Part shown: one piece after another, positions 1 to 8,932 of the stretch
Position numbering within the stretch: the first letter of the stretch is position 1
Layout: each line of letters starts with the position of its first letter
The notes under the pieces: model-generated
What the model was told of the DNA's origin: nothing
Databases searched by the model: none
The model's input: the letters and a program-made list of their open reading frames with translations, nothing else
Made by a program: the position numbers and the translations under genes
Assembly (NCBI GenBank): GCA_965279125.1
Contig: CBDIHL010000032.1
Span: 15,290-79,289, forward strand
Source of the DNA: Dinoroseobacter sp965279125
Lineage (GTDB): Bacteria > Pseudomonadota > Alphaproteobacteria > Rhodobacterales > Rhodobacteraceae
Length of the DNA stretch: 64,000 nt
Reading direction: 5' to 3'

Positions 1-114
1 GGATACGAACATGGCCAGCACGTGCTGGATGCCCAGCGGCACCGCTTTGTGCAAAGCCGGGGTATAGTTTGGGTCGCGCAGCTGGGCTGGCGTCCCGATG
101 GATGCGTTAGACAT
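1..114 (-). CDS. NCS2-family uracil/xanthine permease, N-terminal fragment
   Basis: Only the first 38 codons are in the window; the gene runs off the left edge. The visible protein starts MSNASIGTPAQ and reaches the stretch VPLGIQHVLAMFVS. That stretch is the typical first membrane helix of nucleobase:cation symporter-2 permeases, which import uracil, xanthine or urate across the inner membrane. The start codon at 112-114 has a GGAGG ribosome site a few bases upstream. A LysR regulator lies directly upstream in the same orientation and may control it (inference). Substrate cannot be told from this fragment. Confidence 0.75.
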   Translation of the reverse strand, partial: MSNASIGTPAQLRDPNYTPALHKAVPLGIQHVLAMFVS

Positions 115-289
115 AGTCGTTCCTCCCACTAAGGTCTGGTCTCACGGTTCAGGGCTTTGCCGATTTGCTCGGTTCTTGTGTCAGCGGCCGGTCACGCATC
201 TTGTCTTCCGTCAGATACGCGCCCTCGATTTGGCCGGGGCCAAGTCAGGTCGCATCGCTTTCGGGTAAACCGTGCTAAAAAATTAGTCT

Positions 290-306
290 TTCAAGGAATT
301 CTTGAA
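290..306. promoter_or_regulatory. Inverted repeat between LysR gene and permease
   Basis: TTCAAG-GAATT-CTTGAA is a perfect 6-bp inverted repeat with a 5-bp centre, fitting the T-N11-A pattern of LysR-type operators. It lies just after the LysR stop codon and about 180 bp ahead of the permease start. A near copy (GGAATTTCTTGAAGG) sits at 1257-1271, just upstream of the LysR start. This suggests autoregulation plus control of the permease, which is inference. Confidence 0.4.
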
Positions 307-311
307 GGTGT

Positions 312-1244
312 TTAGCGCTTAGACTGATCGTAGGCTTCTAACGCGCGCAGGGCAGGTTTGATCTGCTCGGCCATGAACTCGATGAACAGCCGCGTTTTCG
401 GGTCCTGATTGCGCTTATGCGGATAGAGCATCGCCAATTGCGCGTCCGGCGGCAGCGTCTCACGACAGACCACCTCCAGCGCGCCTTGCGCCAAGTGCTC
501 CGCGACATCGAACAAGGGCTTGTTGATCACCCCATGCCCGTCCAGCGCCCATTGCGTCAGCACATCCCCATCATCACAGGCCATCGGCCCGGCGACATCG
601 AACAGTTGCGGCCCATCGCTGGTCATCAGGGTCCACCGAAACTCGGTCGAGCCGGGAAAGCGCAACAGCAGGCAATCATGCGGGGTGTTCAGCAAATCCG
701 CGCCGGTGTTTGGGGTGCCGCGCTTGGCCAGATAGGCGGGTGCGGCGCAGATCACGCGCGGGCAGGTGGCGATGTTCTTGATGCGCAGGACTGAATCGGG
801 CGGATTGCCGAGCACGAAGGACACATCGAGGCCCTCATGTGTCAGGTCAATCTTCCGATCCGAGAGGCGCAGGCGAATATGCACCTCCGGGTAGCGCTCC
901 TGAAAGGCAACGACCAGCGGTGCGATCAAGCGCCGCCCGACGCCCAAAGGGGCCGAGACAAACAGCGAGCCACGCGGGTTCAAGGTGATCTCATGCACCG
1001 CCGCTTCGGCCTCTTCCAGCGCGTCGAGGACCGAGACCGCTTTGGGGTAATAAATGCGCCCATGCTCCGTTGGCTGGATGGACCGGGTGGTGCGGGTGAA
1101 CAGCCGAATGCCCAAGTGCTTTTCCAACTCGCCAATCCGGCTTGAGGCCACGGCAGGCGAGACCCGCATGTCGCGGGCGGCGGCGGACATGTTTTCCAGC
1201 TCGTAGACGCGGACGAACATGCGGATGTTGTTGATGTTGGTCAT
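312..1244 (-). CDS. LysR-family transcriptional regulator
   Basis: 310 residues, normal for the family. The N-terminal winged helix-turn-helix covers roughly residues 5-62 (NIRMFVRVYELENMSAAARD, then SPAVASSRIGELEKHLG, then the FTRTTRSIQPTEHG wing). A periplasmic-binding-like effector domain follows, from about 90 to 300. This subgroup resembles the CrgA/AaeR-like regulators that have a short VFVRV-type start. It lies upstream of and co-oriented with the nucleobase permease, 197 bp away, so permease control is plausible but unproven. The effector is unknown. The start ATG at 1242-1244 fits the expected N-terminus. Confidence 0.9.
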   Translation of the reverse strand: MTNINNIRMFVRVYELENMSAAARDMRVSPAVASSRIGELEKHLGIRLFTRTTRSIQPTEHGRIYYPKAVSVLDALEEAEAAVHEITLNPRGSLFVSAPLGVGRRLIAPLVVAFQERYPEVHIRLRLSDRKIDLTHEGLDVSFVLGNPPDSVLRIKNIATCPRVICAAPAYLAKRGTPNTGADLLNTPHDCLLLRFPGSTEFRWTLMTSDGPQLFDVAGPMACDDGDVLTQWALDGHGVINKPLFDVAEHLAQGALEVVCRETLPPDAQLAMLYPHKRNQDPKTRLFIEFMAEQIKPALRALEAYDQSKR

Positions 1245-1325
1245 GGTTAATTATGCGGAATTTCTTGAAGGCCAGAGGCACCCTTAGGAATTACCAGAAA
1301 GTCGTGCAGATGTGTAGCGCTGCAA

Positions 1326-1402
1326 TGGCGACCCCGGCAGGATTCGAACCTGCAACCTGCCCCTTAGGAGGGGGCTGCTCTATCCAGTTGAGCCACGGGG
1401 CC
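1326..1402 (-). tRNA. tRNA-Arg (anticodon CCU)
   Basis: Read on the minus strand, this 77-nt cloverleaf has a 7-bp acceptor stem (GGCCCCG with CGGGGTC, one G-U pair). The D arm is GCTC/GAGC. The anticodon stem GCCCC/GGGGC closes a CTCCTAA loop giving anticodon CCT. The T arm is GCAGG-TTCGAAT-CCTGC. The discriminator is G and CCA is encoded. It decodes AGG, a rare codon in such genomes. It stands alone between the LysR and LacI genes. Confidence 0.95.
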
Positions 1403-1519
1403 GTGCCCCCTTCATGCGCAAAACCCATCGCCTGTGCAAGTTCGGCGCAGCCCCTCACAAGGCTTGGACAAGCTTCGATGATCTCGGTTAACGTAACGCC
1501 AGATCATACCGGAGAGATC

Positions 1520-2548
1520 ATGACTGACGCTATCCCGCCGCGCCGCCCGTTAACCTTGCGCGATGTTTCCGAGGCCGCAGGCGTGTCCGAGATGACCGTC
1601 AGTCGCGTTCTGCGCAACCGAGGGGACGTCTCCACCGCCACGCGCGAGCGGGTTTTGGAGACCGCGCGCGAGATGGGCTATGTCCCCAACAAGATCGCGG
1701 GGGCATTGGCCTCTAGCCGCGTTAACCTTGTCGCCGTGGTGATCCCGTCGATTTCCAACATGGTTTTTCCCGATGTCATGGCCGGCATATCAAGTGCGCT
1801 GGAAGACACCGCATTGCAGCCCGTTGTCGGACTGACCAGCTATCAGCCTGAGAAGGAAGAGAAAGTTCTCTATGAAATGCTCTCGTGGCGTCCCTCTGGC
1901 GTGATCCTTGCGGGGCTTGAGCATACCGAAGCCGCGCGCGCGATGCTGGCGGTCTCCGGCATTCCGGTGATCGAGGTGATGGACACAGATGGCGAGCCTG
2001 TCGATTGTGCCGTGGGCATTTCCCATCGCGGGGCCGCGCAGATCATGGCCGATGCTATCGTCGATGCGGGCTACACCAAGATCGGCTTTGTCGGCACCGC
2101 ATTGGGGATGGATCACCGTGCGCGCAAGCGGTTTGAAGGCTTTGTCGCGCAACTTGGTAAACGCGGGCTGGAGCTGGCGGATCGCGAGTTCTACGAAGGT
2201 GGCTCGGGCATGGCCAAGGGGCGTGAGCTGACCGAGACGATGCTGACGCGCAGTCCTGACCTCGACTTCATCTACTATTCGAACGATGTCGTTGGTGCCG
2301 GCGGGCTGCTCTATTGCGTCGAGAAGGGCTATGACATTCCCGGCAAGCTGGGTTTGGCAGGCTTCAACGGCGTCGATATCCTTGGCGGGCAACCCATGCG
2401 GCTTGCCACCATCGACAGTTGTCGCGCGGAAATTGGCAAGCTGGCGGCGGGTCTGGTGCTTAGCCGAATGGACAGCACAAGCGCGCCTGAGATTGTGAAG
2501 CTGACGCCGAAGCTGGAGCGTGGCGATACGATGCGCGCGCCGACCTGA
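1520..2548 (+). CDS. LacI-family transcriptional regulator
   Basis: 342 residues from the ATG at 1520, which has a GGAGAG ribosome site just upstream. A longer in-frame reading to 1253 would cross the tRNA and is rejected. The LacI helix-turn-helix is at residues 10-35 (LRDVSEAAGVSEMTVSRVLR) with the hinge helix after it (GYVPNKIAGALAS). A sugar-binding-type effector domain fills the rest. The sequence resembles the gluconate-type GntR branch of LacI regulators, which would make a sugar acid the ligand. No sugar operon is visible nearby, so the target is unknown. Confidence 0.9.
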   Translation: MTDAIPPRRPLTLRDVSEAAGVSEMTVSRVLRNRGDVSTATRERVLETAREMGYVPNKIAGALASSRVNLVAVVIPSISNMVFPDVMAGISSALEDTALQPVVGLTSYQPEKEEKVLYEMLSWRPSGVILAGLEHTEAARAMLAVSGIPVIEVMDTDGEPVDCAVGISHRGAAQIMADAIVDAGYTKIGFVGTALGMDHRARKRFEGFVAQLGKRGLELADREFYEGGSGMAKGRELTETMLTRSPDLDFIYYSNDVVGAGGLLYCVEKGYDIPGKLGLAGFNGVDILGGQPMRLATIDSCRAEIGKLAAGLVLSRMDSTSAPEIVKLTPKLERGDTMRAPT

Positions 2549-2598
2549 CCGGGCAAATCAACCCAAGGTAGGCCCGAGCGGCCAAGACACCACAAGAT

Positions 2599-2684
2599 GG
2601 GTCAGCCCTTCTGACCTTATGTTTCGCATGCGAAACAATGGGTCAATAGGGCTGACCTTAATATTATGATTTCATTAACCTTTT
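2599..2684. repeat. Three-palindrome intergenic repeat, copy 1
   Basis: This lies in the gap between convergent LacI and typA genes. It has three parts in order: GGTCAG-N5-CTGACC, the 18-bp perfect palindrome TGTTTCGCATGCGAAACA, and GGTCA-N7-TGACC. An ATTAACCTTTT tail follows. The outer arms GGTCAGCCCT (2600-2609) and AGGGCTGACC (2648-2657) also pair with each other, so the 58-bp block can fold as one long hairpin. A second copy is at 57216-57299, also in a convergent gap. It may act as a bidirectional terminator or a REP-like element; the function is unknown. Confidence 0.75.
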
Positions 2685-2686
2685 AG

Positions 2687-4510
2687 CTACGAAGCCGTGC
2701 CACGCGCCTGGCGCTTACGCTCATGCGGATCAAGATAGCGCTTACGCAGGCGGATGGCGTTTGGCGTCACCTCCACCAGCTCGTCATCATCGATATAGGC
2801 AATCGCCTGCTCTAGCGTCAGGGTGATCGGCGTGGTTAACCGCACAGCCTCGTCGGTGCCGCTTGCGCGCACGTTGGTCAGCTTTTTGCCCTTCAGCGGG
2901 TTCACTTCCAGATCATTCTCACGGCTATGCTCGCCAATGATCATACCTTGGTAAATCGCTTCCTGCGCGCCGATGAACATGCGCCCGCGATCTTCGAGGT
3001 TCCACAAGGCAAACGCCACGGATGATCCGTTCTCCATCGAGATCAGAACGCCAGCCCGACGCCCCGGAATGGCCCCTTTGAACGGTGCCCATTCGTGGAA
3101 CACGCGGTTCAGAACGCCTGTGCCGCGCGTGTCGGTCAGGAACTCGCCGTGATAGCCGATCAGACCGCGCGACGGGATATGGCCGACGATGCGGGTTTTG
3201 CCGACGCCTGCGGGCTTCATCTCGACCAGCTCGCCCTTGCGGGTGCCGGTCAGCTTTTCGATCACCGCGCCGGTGTATTCGTCATCGACGTCGATTGTGA
3301 CTTCTTCAACCGGCTCGTGCTTCACACCGTCAATCTCGCGGAAGAGGACCTGCGGACGCGAAATGCTCAGCTCAAACCCCTCGCGACGCATGTTCTCGAT
3401 CAGAACACCCATCTGCAATTCGCCACGCCCGGCAACCTCGAACGCCTCGCCGCCGGGGGTGTCGGAGATCTTGATGGCGACGTTTGATTCCGCCTCTTTC
3501 ATCAGGCGGTCGCGGATCACGCGGGACTGCACCTTCTTGCCATCTCGACCGGCCAAGGGGCTGTCATTGATGCCGAAAGTCACGGTGATGGTGGGCGGGT
3601 CGATGGGCTGTGCATCAAGCGGCTCATCCACGGCCAAAGCACAGATCGTATCGGCCACAGTGGCCTTTGACATGCCCGCAAGGCTGACGATATCGCCTGC
3701 AACCGCTTCGTCGATATCCTGCTGGCCGAGGCCACGAAAGGCTTGGATGCGGGTGACGCGGAACTGTTCGATCTTTTGACCGATGCGCGACAGGGCCTGC
3801 ACCGTAGCACCCACTTTCAGCGTGCCGGATTCAACGCGCCCGGTCAGCAAGCGGCCCACAAAGGCGTCGTTGCCCAGCGTGGTGGCGAGCATCCGGAAAT
3901 CCTCGTCCGCGCGGGATTGCTGTTTGGGACGCGGGACATGGCGGACCACCAGATCAAAGAGCGCCGACAGATCTTTGCGCGGACCGTCCAGCTCGGCATC
4001 GGCCCAGCCGGAGCGGCCGGAGGCGTAAAGATGTGGGAAGTCGAGCTGATCTTCGGTCGCATCAAGCGCGGCAAAGAGGTCAAAACATTCGTCCAGCGCG
4101 CGATCAGGCTCGGCATCGGGCTTGTCGACTTTGTTCAACACAACGATCGGACGCAGGCCCAGCGCAAGTGCCTTGGAGGTCACGAATTTCGTCTGCGGCA
4201 TAGGGCCTTCGGCGGCATCGACCAGCAGGACAACGCCGTCAACCATGGACAAGATACGCTCCACCTCGCCCCCGAAATCGGCGTGACCGGGCGTGTCGAC
4301 GATGTTGATGCGGGTGCCTTTCCACTCGACGCTCGTGGCTTTGGCGAGGATCGTGATCCCACGTTCGCGCTCGAGGTCGTTGCTGTCCATCGCCCGCTCG
4401 GTCGTGGCCTGGTTTTCGCGGTAGGTGCCGGACTGTTTCAGCAGTTCGTCCACGAGGGTCGTCTTGCCGTGGTCAACGTGGGCGATAATCGCAATATTGC
4501 GCAGATCCAT
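2687..4510 (-). CDS. typA: Ribosome-associated translational GTPase TypA/BipA
   Basis: 607 residues, the usual TypA length. The GTPase domain shows HVDHGKT (residues 11-17), switch I RERGITI (49-54), DTPGH (72-76) and NKVD (126-129). Elongation-factor-like domains II, III and V follow, and the C-terminal domain typical of BipA includes GENDLEVN- and NVRASGTDE-like stretches. TypA binds 70S ribosomes and supports ribosome assembly and stress adaptation, especially in the cold. It is transcribed alone, convergent with the LacI gene across a palindromic repeat. Confidence 0.97.
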   Translation of the reverse strand: MDLRNIAIIAHVDHGKTTLVDELLKQSGTYRENQATTERAMDSNDLERERGITILAKATSVEWKGTRINIVDTPGHADFGGEVERILSMVDGVVLLVDAAEGPMPQTKFVTSKALALGLRPIVVLNKVDKPDAEPDRALDECFDLFAALDATEDQLDFPHLYASGRSGWADAELDGPRKDLSALFDLVVRHVPRPKQQSRADEDFRMLATTLGNDAFVGRLLTGRVESGTLKVGATVQALSRIGQKIEQFRVTRIQAFRGLGQQDIDEAVAGDIVSLAGMSKATVADTICALAVDEPLDAQPIDPPTITVTFGINDSPLAGRDGKKVQSRVIRDRLMKEAESNVAIKISDTPGGEAFEVAGRGELQMGVLIENMRREGFELSISRPQVLFREIDGVKHEPVEEVTIDVDDEYTGAVIEKLTGTRKGELVEMKPAGVGKTRIVGHIPSRGLIGYHGEFLTDTRGTGVLNRVFHEWAPFKGAIPGRRAGVLISMENGSSVAFALWNLEDRGRMFIGAQEAIYQGMIIGEHSRENDLEVNPLKGKKLTNVRASGTDEAVRLTTPITLTLEQAIAYIDDDELVEVTPNAIRLRKRYLDPHERKRQARGTAS

Positions 4511-4632
4511 GAGGGCGCGCCTTTCGGAAAAGAGAGGAGTTGCCGGGCGCGTAACGCACCTTAGGGCAAAAGGCTAGGGGGCAAGTGCCGCAGTGCGGCG
4601 GGGGCGGGCAAAGGTGGGTAAAATTACCCACC

Positions 4633-5982
4633 CTATGTGGTGCGCAACCGTCTGAGCAGCGCCAGCGACGCATACCCATCTGGAACCGCCCCGATCCGAC
4701 GCTGATAACACCGCACTGCCTCGATGGTGTTCGGCCCGATGATCCCGTCATACTTGCCCGGCGGACATCCGGCTTGGCTGAGGCGCTGTTGCAACTCGCG
4801 CCGCTCGCTGATCGAAAGCGCACGATCTCCGCGCGGCCAGCTGGCCTGAATGGCGGGGCCGCCCCGGATGCGGTCGCTGAGGTGCCCGACGCCAATGACG
4901 TAAGCATCGGCGGGGTTATACGTCTCGATCACGTGGAAATTGTTGTAGATGACAAACGCGGCACCGCGCGACCCGGCGGGCACAAGGATGGAGCTTGGCC
5001 CATGATCCGGCACTTGTCCGCCACCCACCGTGCGCACGCCCATCGCGTTCCAGTCGCGCGCGCGTTTCTTAATCCGCTCGCCCGCCTGGCCGTAATCGAA
5101 ACTGCGCGGAAGACGCACTTCCATCCCCCAAGGCTGGCCCTTCGTCCAACCGCGCGCGCGCAGGTAATTGGCGGTGGAGGCAAGCGCGTCGACCGGGCTA
5201 TCGCCCCAAATGTCGCGCTTGCCGTCGCCCGTGGCATCGACCGCATGGCGCAAGTAACTATCCGGCATGAACTGCGTATGGCCCATCGCCCCCGCCCACG
5301 AGCCTTGCATATTCGCCATCGTCACATCGCCCGATTGCAGGATTTGCAGCGCGGCAATTAACTGTGCTTCGAAAAAGGTCTTGCGGCGGCCTTCATAGGC
5401 CAGTGTGGCCATCGCGTTAATGATGTTCGTATCGCCCCGGATCGCGCCATAGGCGGTCTCAAGCCCCCAGATCGCGGCGACGACATGCCCTTCGACGCCA
5501 TACGCCCGCTCGATTGCGTCGAGTGTGCTGCGATACTGGCGGTAGGCGCGTTGCCCGTTCGAGACGCGATTGGCAGAGACCGCACTGTCGAGATATTCCC
5601 AGAGCTGCTTGGAGAACTCGGACTGGTTGCGATCCCGCTCGATCACCCGGGGCAGGTATTCGGCGCGCGCAAAGGCCGTATCAAACGTGCGCGCCGAGAT
5701 GCCCTGACGCAGCGCACGGCTACGGAAATCACGTGACCATGCGGTGAACCCATTGGGATTGCGCGCGCGGTTAACCTGAACAACAGGTTGCACTTGACGG
5801 ATCGCACCCCGTGCCTCTGGCCGGATGGAGCGTGCCACCGCAAGCGCTGTGGCGGGCGCATCAATCGCCGCCTGCACACGCGGCATGGGCCGAAGCGACG
5901 TTTCAGGTCCAGCCAGAGCGAAACTGCTCAGGCCAAGGACGCTGGCCGCGCCCACAAGGCAGATGATCGTTTTGCGCATCAT
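4633..5982 (-). CDS. Lytic murein transglycosylase, MltB/SLT_2 family with peptidoglycan-binding domain
   Basis: 449 residues from the ATG at 5980-5982 (the next codon is also ATG). A cleavable signal peptide (residues 1-24, ending SSFALA) sends it to the periplasm. The SLT_2 catalytic domain (about 75-370) contains IWGLETAYG with the likely catalytic Glu175. It also has GSWAGAMGHTQFMP and GDGKRDIWGDSPVDALAS, both typical of MltB enzymes that cleave peptidoglycan glycan strands. A PG_binding_1 domain ends the protein (about 385-449). The open frame extends upstream to 6255 but would overlap rnr and lose the signal peptide, so the shorter start is chosen. Confidence 0.92.
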   Translation of the reverse strand: MMRKTIICLVGAASVLGLSSFALAGPETSLRPMPRVQAAIDAPATALAVARSIRPEARGAIRQVQPVVQVNRARNPNGFTAWSRDFRSRALRQGISARTFDTAFARAEYLPRVIERDRNQSEFSKQLWEYLDSAVSANRVSNGQRAYRQYRSTLDAIERAYGVEGHVVAAIWGLETAYGAIRGDTNIINAMATLAYEGRRKTFFEAQLIAALQILQSGDVTMANMQGSWAGAMGHTQFMPDSYLRHAVDATGDGKRDIWGDSPVDALASTANYLRARGWTKGQPWGMEVRLPRSFDYGQAGERIKKRARDWNAMGVRTVGGGQVPDHGPSSILVPAGSRGAAFVIYNNFHVIETYNPADAYVIGVGHLSDRIRGGPAIQASWPRGDRALSISERRELQQRLSQAGCPPGKYDGIIGPNTIEAVRCYQRRIGAVPDGYASLALLRRLRTT

Positions 5983-6064
5983 GTTTTCCGTACTGCTCAG
6001 GCGACAATATAGCGCGATTGTCGCGATACGGGAACCAATCGCAGCAGGGGTGGCAGCGGACCGC

Positions 6065-8317
6065 TTACCGGATCCCGCGTGGCCGACCCGGTTTACCGCC
6101 AGAGCGCTTGCGCCCTTTGAGCGGTTTACCCCGATGCTTGCGCCGGGTCGGGCTGCGAGATTTGCGTGCTTCGCCCTCGATTTCGAGGATCTCCAGCAGC
6201 AGACCGCCAGTGATCGGCGTGGCTTCGGCAAGGCGCACAAGCACGCGTTGCCCAAGGCTGATCACCGTGCCCGTATCCGTGCCGGTCAGAGTGTTTGCCT
6301 CGGCGTCATGGCGGAAATACTCTTGCCCCAGCGACCGCATCGGCACGAGGCCATCTGCCCCAGACTCGTCGAGCTTCACGAACACGCCAAACCGCGCGAT
6401 CCCACTGATCCGACCTGAAAATTCGCTGCCAACCCGGTCACTGAGATAGGCGGCGAGGTAGCGGTCATTTGTGTCGCGCTCGGCCATCATCGACCGACGC
6501 TCGGCTTGCGAGATCGTGGTGGCGGTTTGCTCCAGCATTTCTTCGTCTTCATCGCTGAGACCGTCTTTGCCCCAGCCATGCGCCTTGATCAGCGCGCGGT
6601 GGACGATCAGGTCTGCGTAGCGCCGAATGGGCGAGGTGAAATGCGCGTATTGCCGGAGGGCGAGGCCGAAATGGCCGAAATTCTGCGGACTATAGAAGGC
6701 CTGCGTCATCGACCGCAGCGTGCTGAGATTGATCAACTCGGCATCCTCACGCCCCGCTGCCTGATCGAGCAGCCGGTTCAGATGCGCCGTTTGCAGCACT
6801 TGCCCCTTGGCCAGCGTCAAACCGGCGGCCTTTGCAACCTCGCGCAGAGCTTCCATCTTTTCCGGCGTCGGTTCCTCGTGGACCCGGTAAAGCAGCGGTG
6901 TTTTCTTGTCGGCAAGGGTTTCGGCGGCAGCGACATTGGCCAGCACCATACATTCCTCGATCAGCTTATGAGCATCGAAGCGCTGGCGAAAGGCGACGGA
7001 GGTGATCTGCCCCGCATCGTCCAGAATGATGTGCCGCTCGGGCAGATCAAGCGCGAGGGGTTGGCGGCGCTCGCGGGCTTTGACCAGGGACGCATAGGCG
7101 GCCCAAAGCGGCTTTAGCGCAGGCTCCAGCAAGGGGGCGGTCATCTCGTCGGGATCGCCATCAATCGCGGCCTGAGCCTGCTCGTAAGACAGGGAGGCTT
7201 TCGACTGCATCAAGCCGCGCACAAAGCGGTGCGACAGCTTCGTGCCATCCTCGGCCAGCACCATCCGCACCGCGAGGCAGGCGCGCGGCACATCCTCGTG
7301 CAGCGAGCACAGATCACCGGACAGACGATCCGGCAGCATCGGCACCACACGGTCGGGGAAGTAGGTGGAATTGCCACGCTTGCGGGCCTCGGTATCCATG
7401 TCCGATCCGGGCGTCACATAGGCGGCAACATCGGCAATCGCGACCCACAGGATATGACCGCCCGGATTGGCCGGATCGGGATCCGGTTGCGCGCAGACGG
7501 CATCATCGCGGTCACGCGCATCGGCGGGGTCTATGGTTAACAGCGGCACGTCGCGCAGGTCTTCGCGGGTCCCGAGACCTTGCGGCTTGGCGCGATCTGC
7601 CTCGTCCAGCAGCGACTTGGGGAAATCGTCAGGAATGCCATGGGTGTGGATCGCCATCAGCGAGACCGTGCGCGCGGACCCAGCCGGGCCAAGCCGCGCG
7701 GTGATCTGCGCGCCGGGCAGGCCCATGCGGGATCTGCCGCCGAGCTCCTGCGCCTCGACCAGCTCGCCATCGACAGCGCCGTGAACCGCGCCGGGGGCGA
7801 CGCGCCATTCGCGGTCGATCTTCTTCTCGATCGGCTGGATGCGGCCCCCTTCGGCGGATTTGCGGAACACCCCGAGGATCTTGCGCGGATCACGTTTGGC
7901 ACCCACGCGCTTGATCAGGCGGGCCTCGTAGGCGTGGTCCTCGGCATCAACCTTGCTAAGCCGCACCAGCAGTCGGTCGCCCGCCCCGATCCCCGGATCG
8001 CCATCCTTTGCGATGAAGAGAACACGCGGGGCAGGGCCCTCGCCGGACCATTCGAGCGGCGTCAGGAACAGATCGCCATCGGCATCGGGCGGCAAGGCCT
8101 CGGTCATGCTGACAGGGGGCAAGCTGTTGGGATCATGGAAGCGTTTCTCGCGCTTCTCCAGATGGCCGTCGGCTTGCAGCTCGCGCAGGATCGCCTTGAG
8201 GTCGATGCGCGCGGATCCCTTGATGCCGAACTGGCGCGCGATATCGCGTTTGTTGGCTTTGCCGGGGTTCTGGGTGATGAAATCGAGGATTTCGTCTTTG
8301 GTGGGAAGGCGTTTCAT
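6065..8317 (-). CDS. rnr: Ribonuclease R
   Basis: 750 residues. A winged-helix N-terminus (about 1-55) precedes cold-shock RNA-binding domains and the RNB catalytic domain. The metal-binding segment DPADARDRDDAV is at residues 263-274, and HFTSPIRRYADLIVHR sits near the domain end. An S1 domain follows (about 640-715), then a basic tail rich in Arg, Lys and Gly. The enzyme degrades structured RNA 3' to 5' and serves in rRNA and mRNA quality control. It is the last gene of the dapE-GNAT-DUF2064-rnr run, 9 nt after the DUF2064 gene. Confidence 0.96.
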   Translation of the reverse strand: MKRLPTKDEILDFITQNPGKANKRDIARQFGIKGSARIDLKAILRELQADGHLEKREKRFHDPNSLPPVSMTEALPPDADGDLFLTPLEWSGEGPAPRVLFIAKDGDPGIGAGDRLLVRLSKVDAEDHAYEARLIKRVGAKRDPRKILGVFRKSAEGGRIQPIEKKIDREWRVAPGAVHGAVDGELVEAQELGGRSRMGLPGAQITARLGPAGSARTVSLMAIHTHGIPDDFPKSLLDEADRAKPQGLGTREDLRDVPLLTIDPADARDRDDAVCAQPDPDPANPGGHILWVAIADVAAYVTPGSDMDTEARKRGNSTYFPDRVVPMLPDRLSGDLCSLHEDVPRACLAVRMVLAEDGTKLSHRFVRGLMQSKASLSYEQAQAAIDGDPDEMTAPLLEPALKPLWAAYASLVKARERRQPLALDLPERHIILDDAGQITSVAFRQRFDAHKLIEECMVLANVAAAETLADKKTPLLYRVHEEPTPEKMEALREVAKAAGLTLAKGQVLQTAHLNRLLDQAAGREDAELINLSTLRSMTQAFYSPQNFGHFGLALRQYAHFTSPIRRYADLIVHRALIKAHGWGKDGLSDEDEEMLEQTATTISQAERRSMMAERDTNDRYLAAYLSDRVGSEFSGRISGIARFGVFVKLDESGADGLVPMRSLGQEYFRHDAEANTLTGTDTGTVISLGQRVLVRLAEATPITGGLLLEILEIEGEARKSRSPTRRKHRGKPLKGRKRSGGKPGRPRGIR

Positions 8318-8326
8318 GAGGGGGCG

Positions 8327-8932
8327 CTACCACGCACGCGGGCGCGCGTCACGGCCCATCTGGCTGAGGTCTTCGGCGGTGTCGATGTCTTGCAGCGTCT
8401 CGATGAGGCGGGTTTTGCCCATGGGCAACGACGCCCGACTGTCGGCGAGCGCATGAGGCGAGGACCAGCGCACGCCTTGTAGAATGGTGTTCGGCAAGGC
8501 GCGGCGACGAGCCAAGCCGATCAGCCAGTAGCCGCCATCGGGCGCGGGGCCAAACACGGTATCGGCGGGGCCGAGGGCTTTGAACGCGCTCGCGATCTGC
8601 GCGCGGTCGATGCCGGGGATGTCCGCGCCGATGATACAAAGCGGGCCTTGGCCGAGATGGCGAAAGATACGGCCCATGCGATCGCCCAGATGGCCTGTGC
8701 CTTGCGGGATGCGCGCCAGATCGGCGGGCCAGACGCGGCTGGACAGACCTTCGGCATCGGGGGCGACGGCCAGCACGATCTGCCAGCGCGGATCGCGCAA
8801 ACGGCGCAGCAAAGCGCGGGTTTGGTGACGAAACCACCATGCAGACTTGGTTAACCCGACGCTGCGCCCCAGCCGCGTTTTGACCCGACCGGGGCGCGGT
8901 TCTTTAACCATGATGACGAGGGTTTGTGTCAT
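8327..8932 (-). CDS. DUF2064 glycosyltransferase-like protein
   Basis: 201 residues with a nucleotidyl/glycosyl-transferase-A-like fold signature. The N-terminus is VIMVKEPRPGRVKTRLG, then comes GADIPGIDRAQI (acidic metal site) and PAPDGGYWLIGL. These motifs define the DUF2064 / TIGR04282 family, which includes proteins linked to arsenosugar synthesis. The real substrate here is unknown and no arsenic genes are nearby. Its ATG overlaps the stop of the acetyltransferase gene by 4 nt, which points to coupled translation. Confidence 0.85.
   Translation of the reverse strand: MTQTLVIMVKEPRPGRVKTRLGRSVGLTKSAWWFRHQTRALLRRLRDPRWQIVLAVAPDAEGLSSRVWPADLARIPQGTGHLGDRMGRIFRHLGQGPLCIIGADIPGIDRAQIASAFKALGPADTVFGPAPDGGYWLIGLARRRALPNTILQGVRWSSPHALADSRASLPMGKTRLIETLQDIDTAEDLSQMGRDARPRAW

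Noticed and set aside
1253..1519. In-frame upstream extension of the LacI gene
   Set aside because: It reads through the tRNA-Arg gene; the ATG at 1520 with a ribosome site is the right start.
5983..6255. Upstream extension of the lytic transglycosylase
   Set aside because: It overlaps rnr and would bury the signal peptide.
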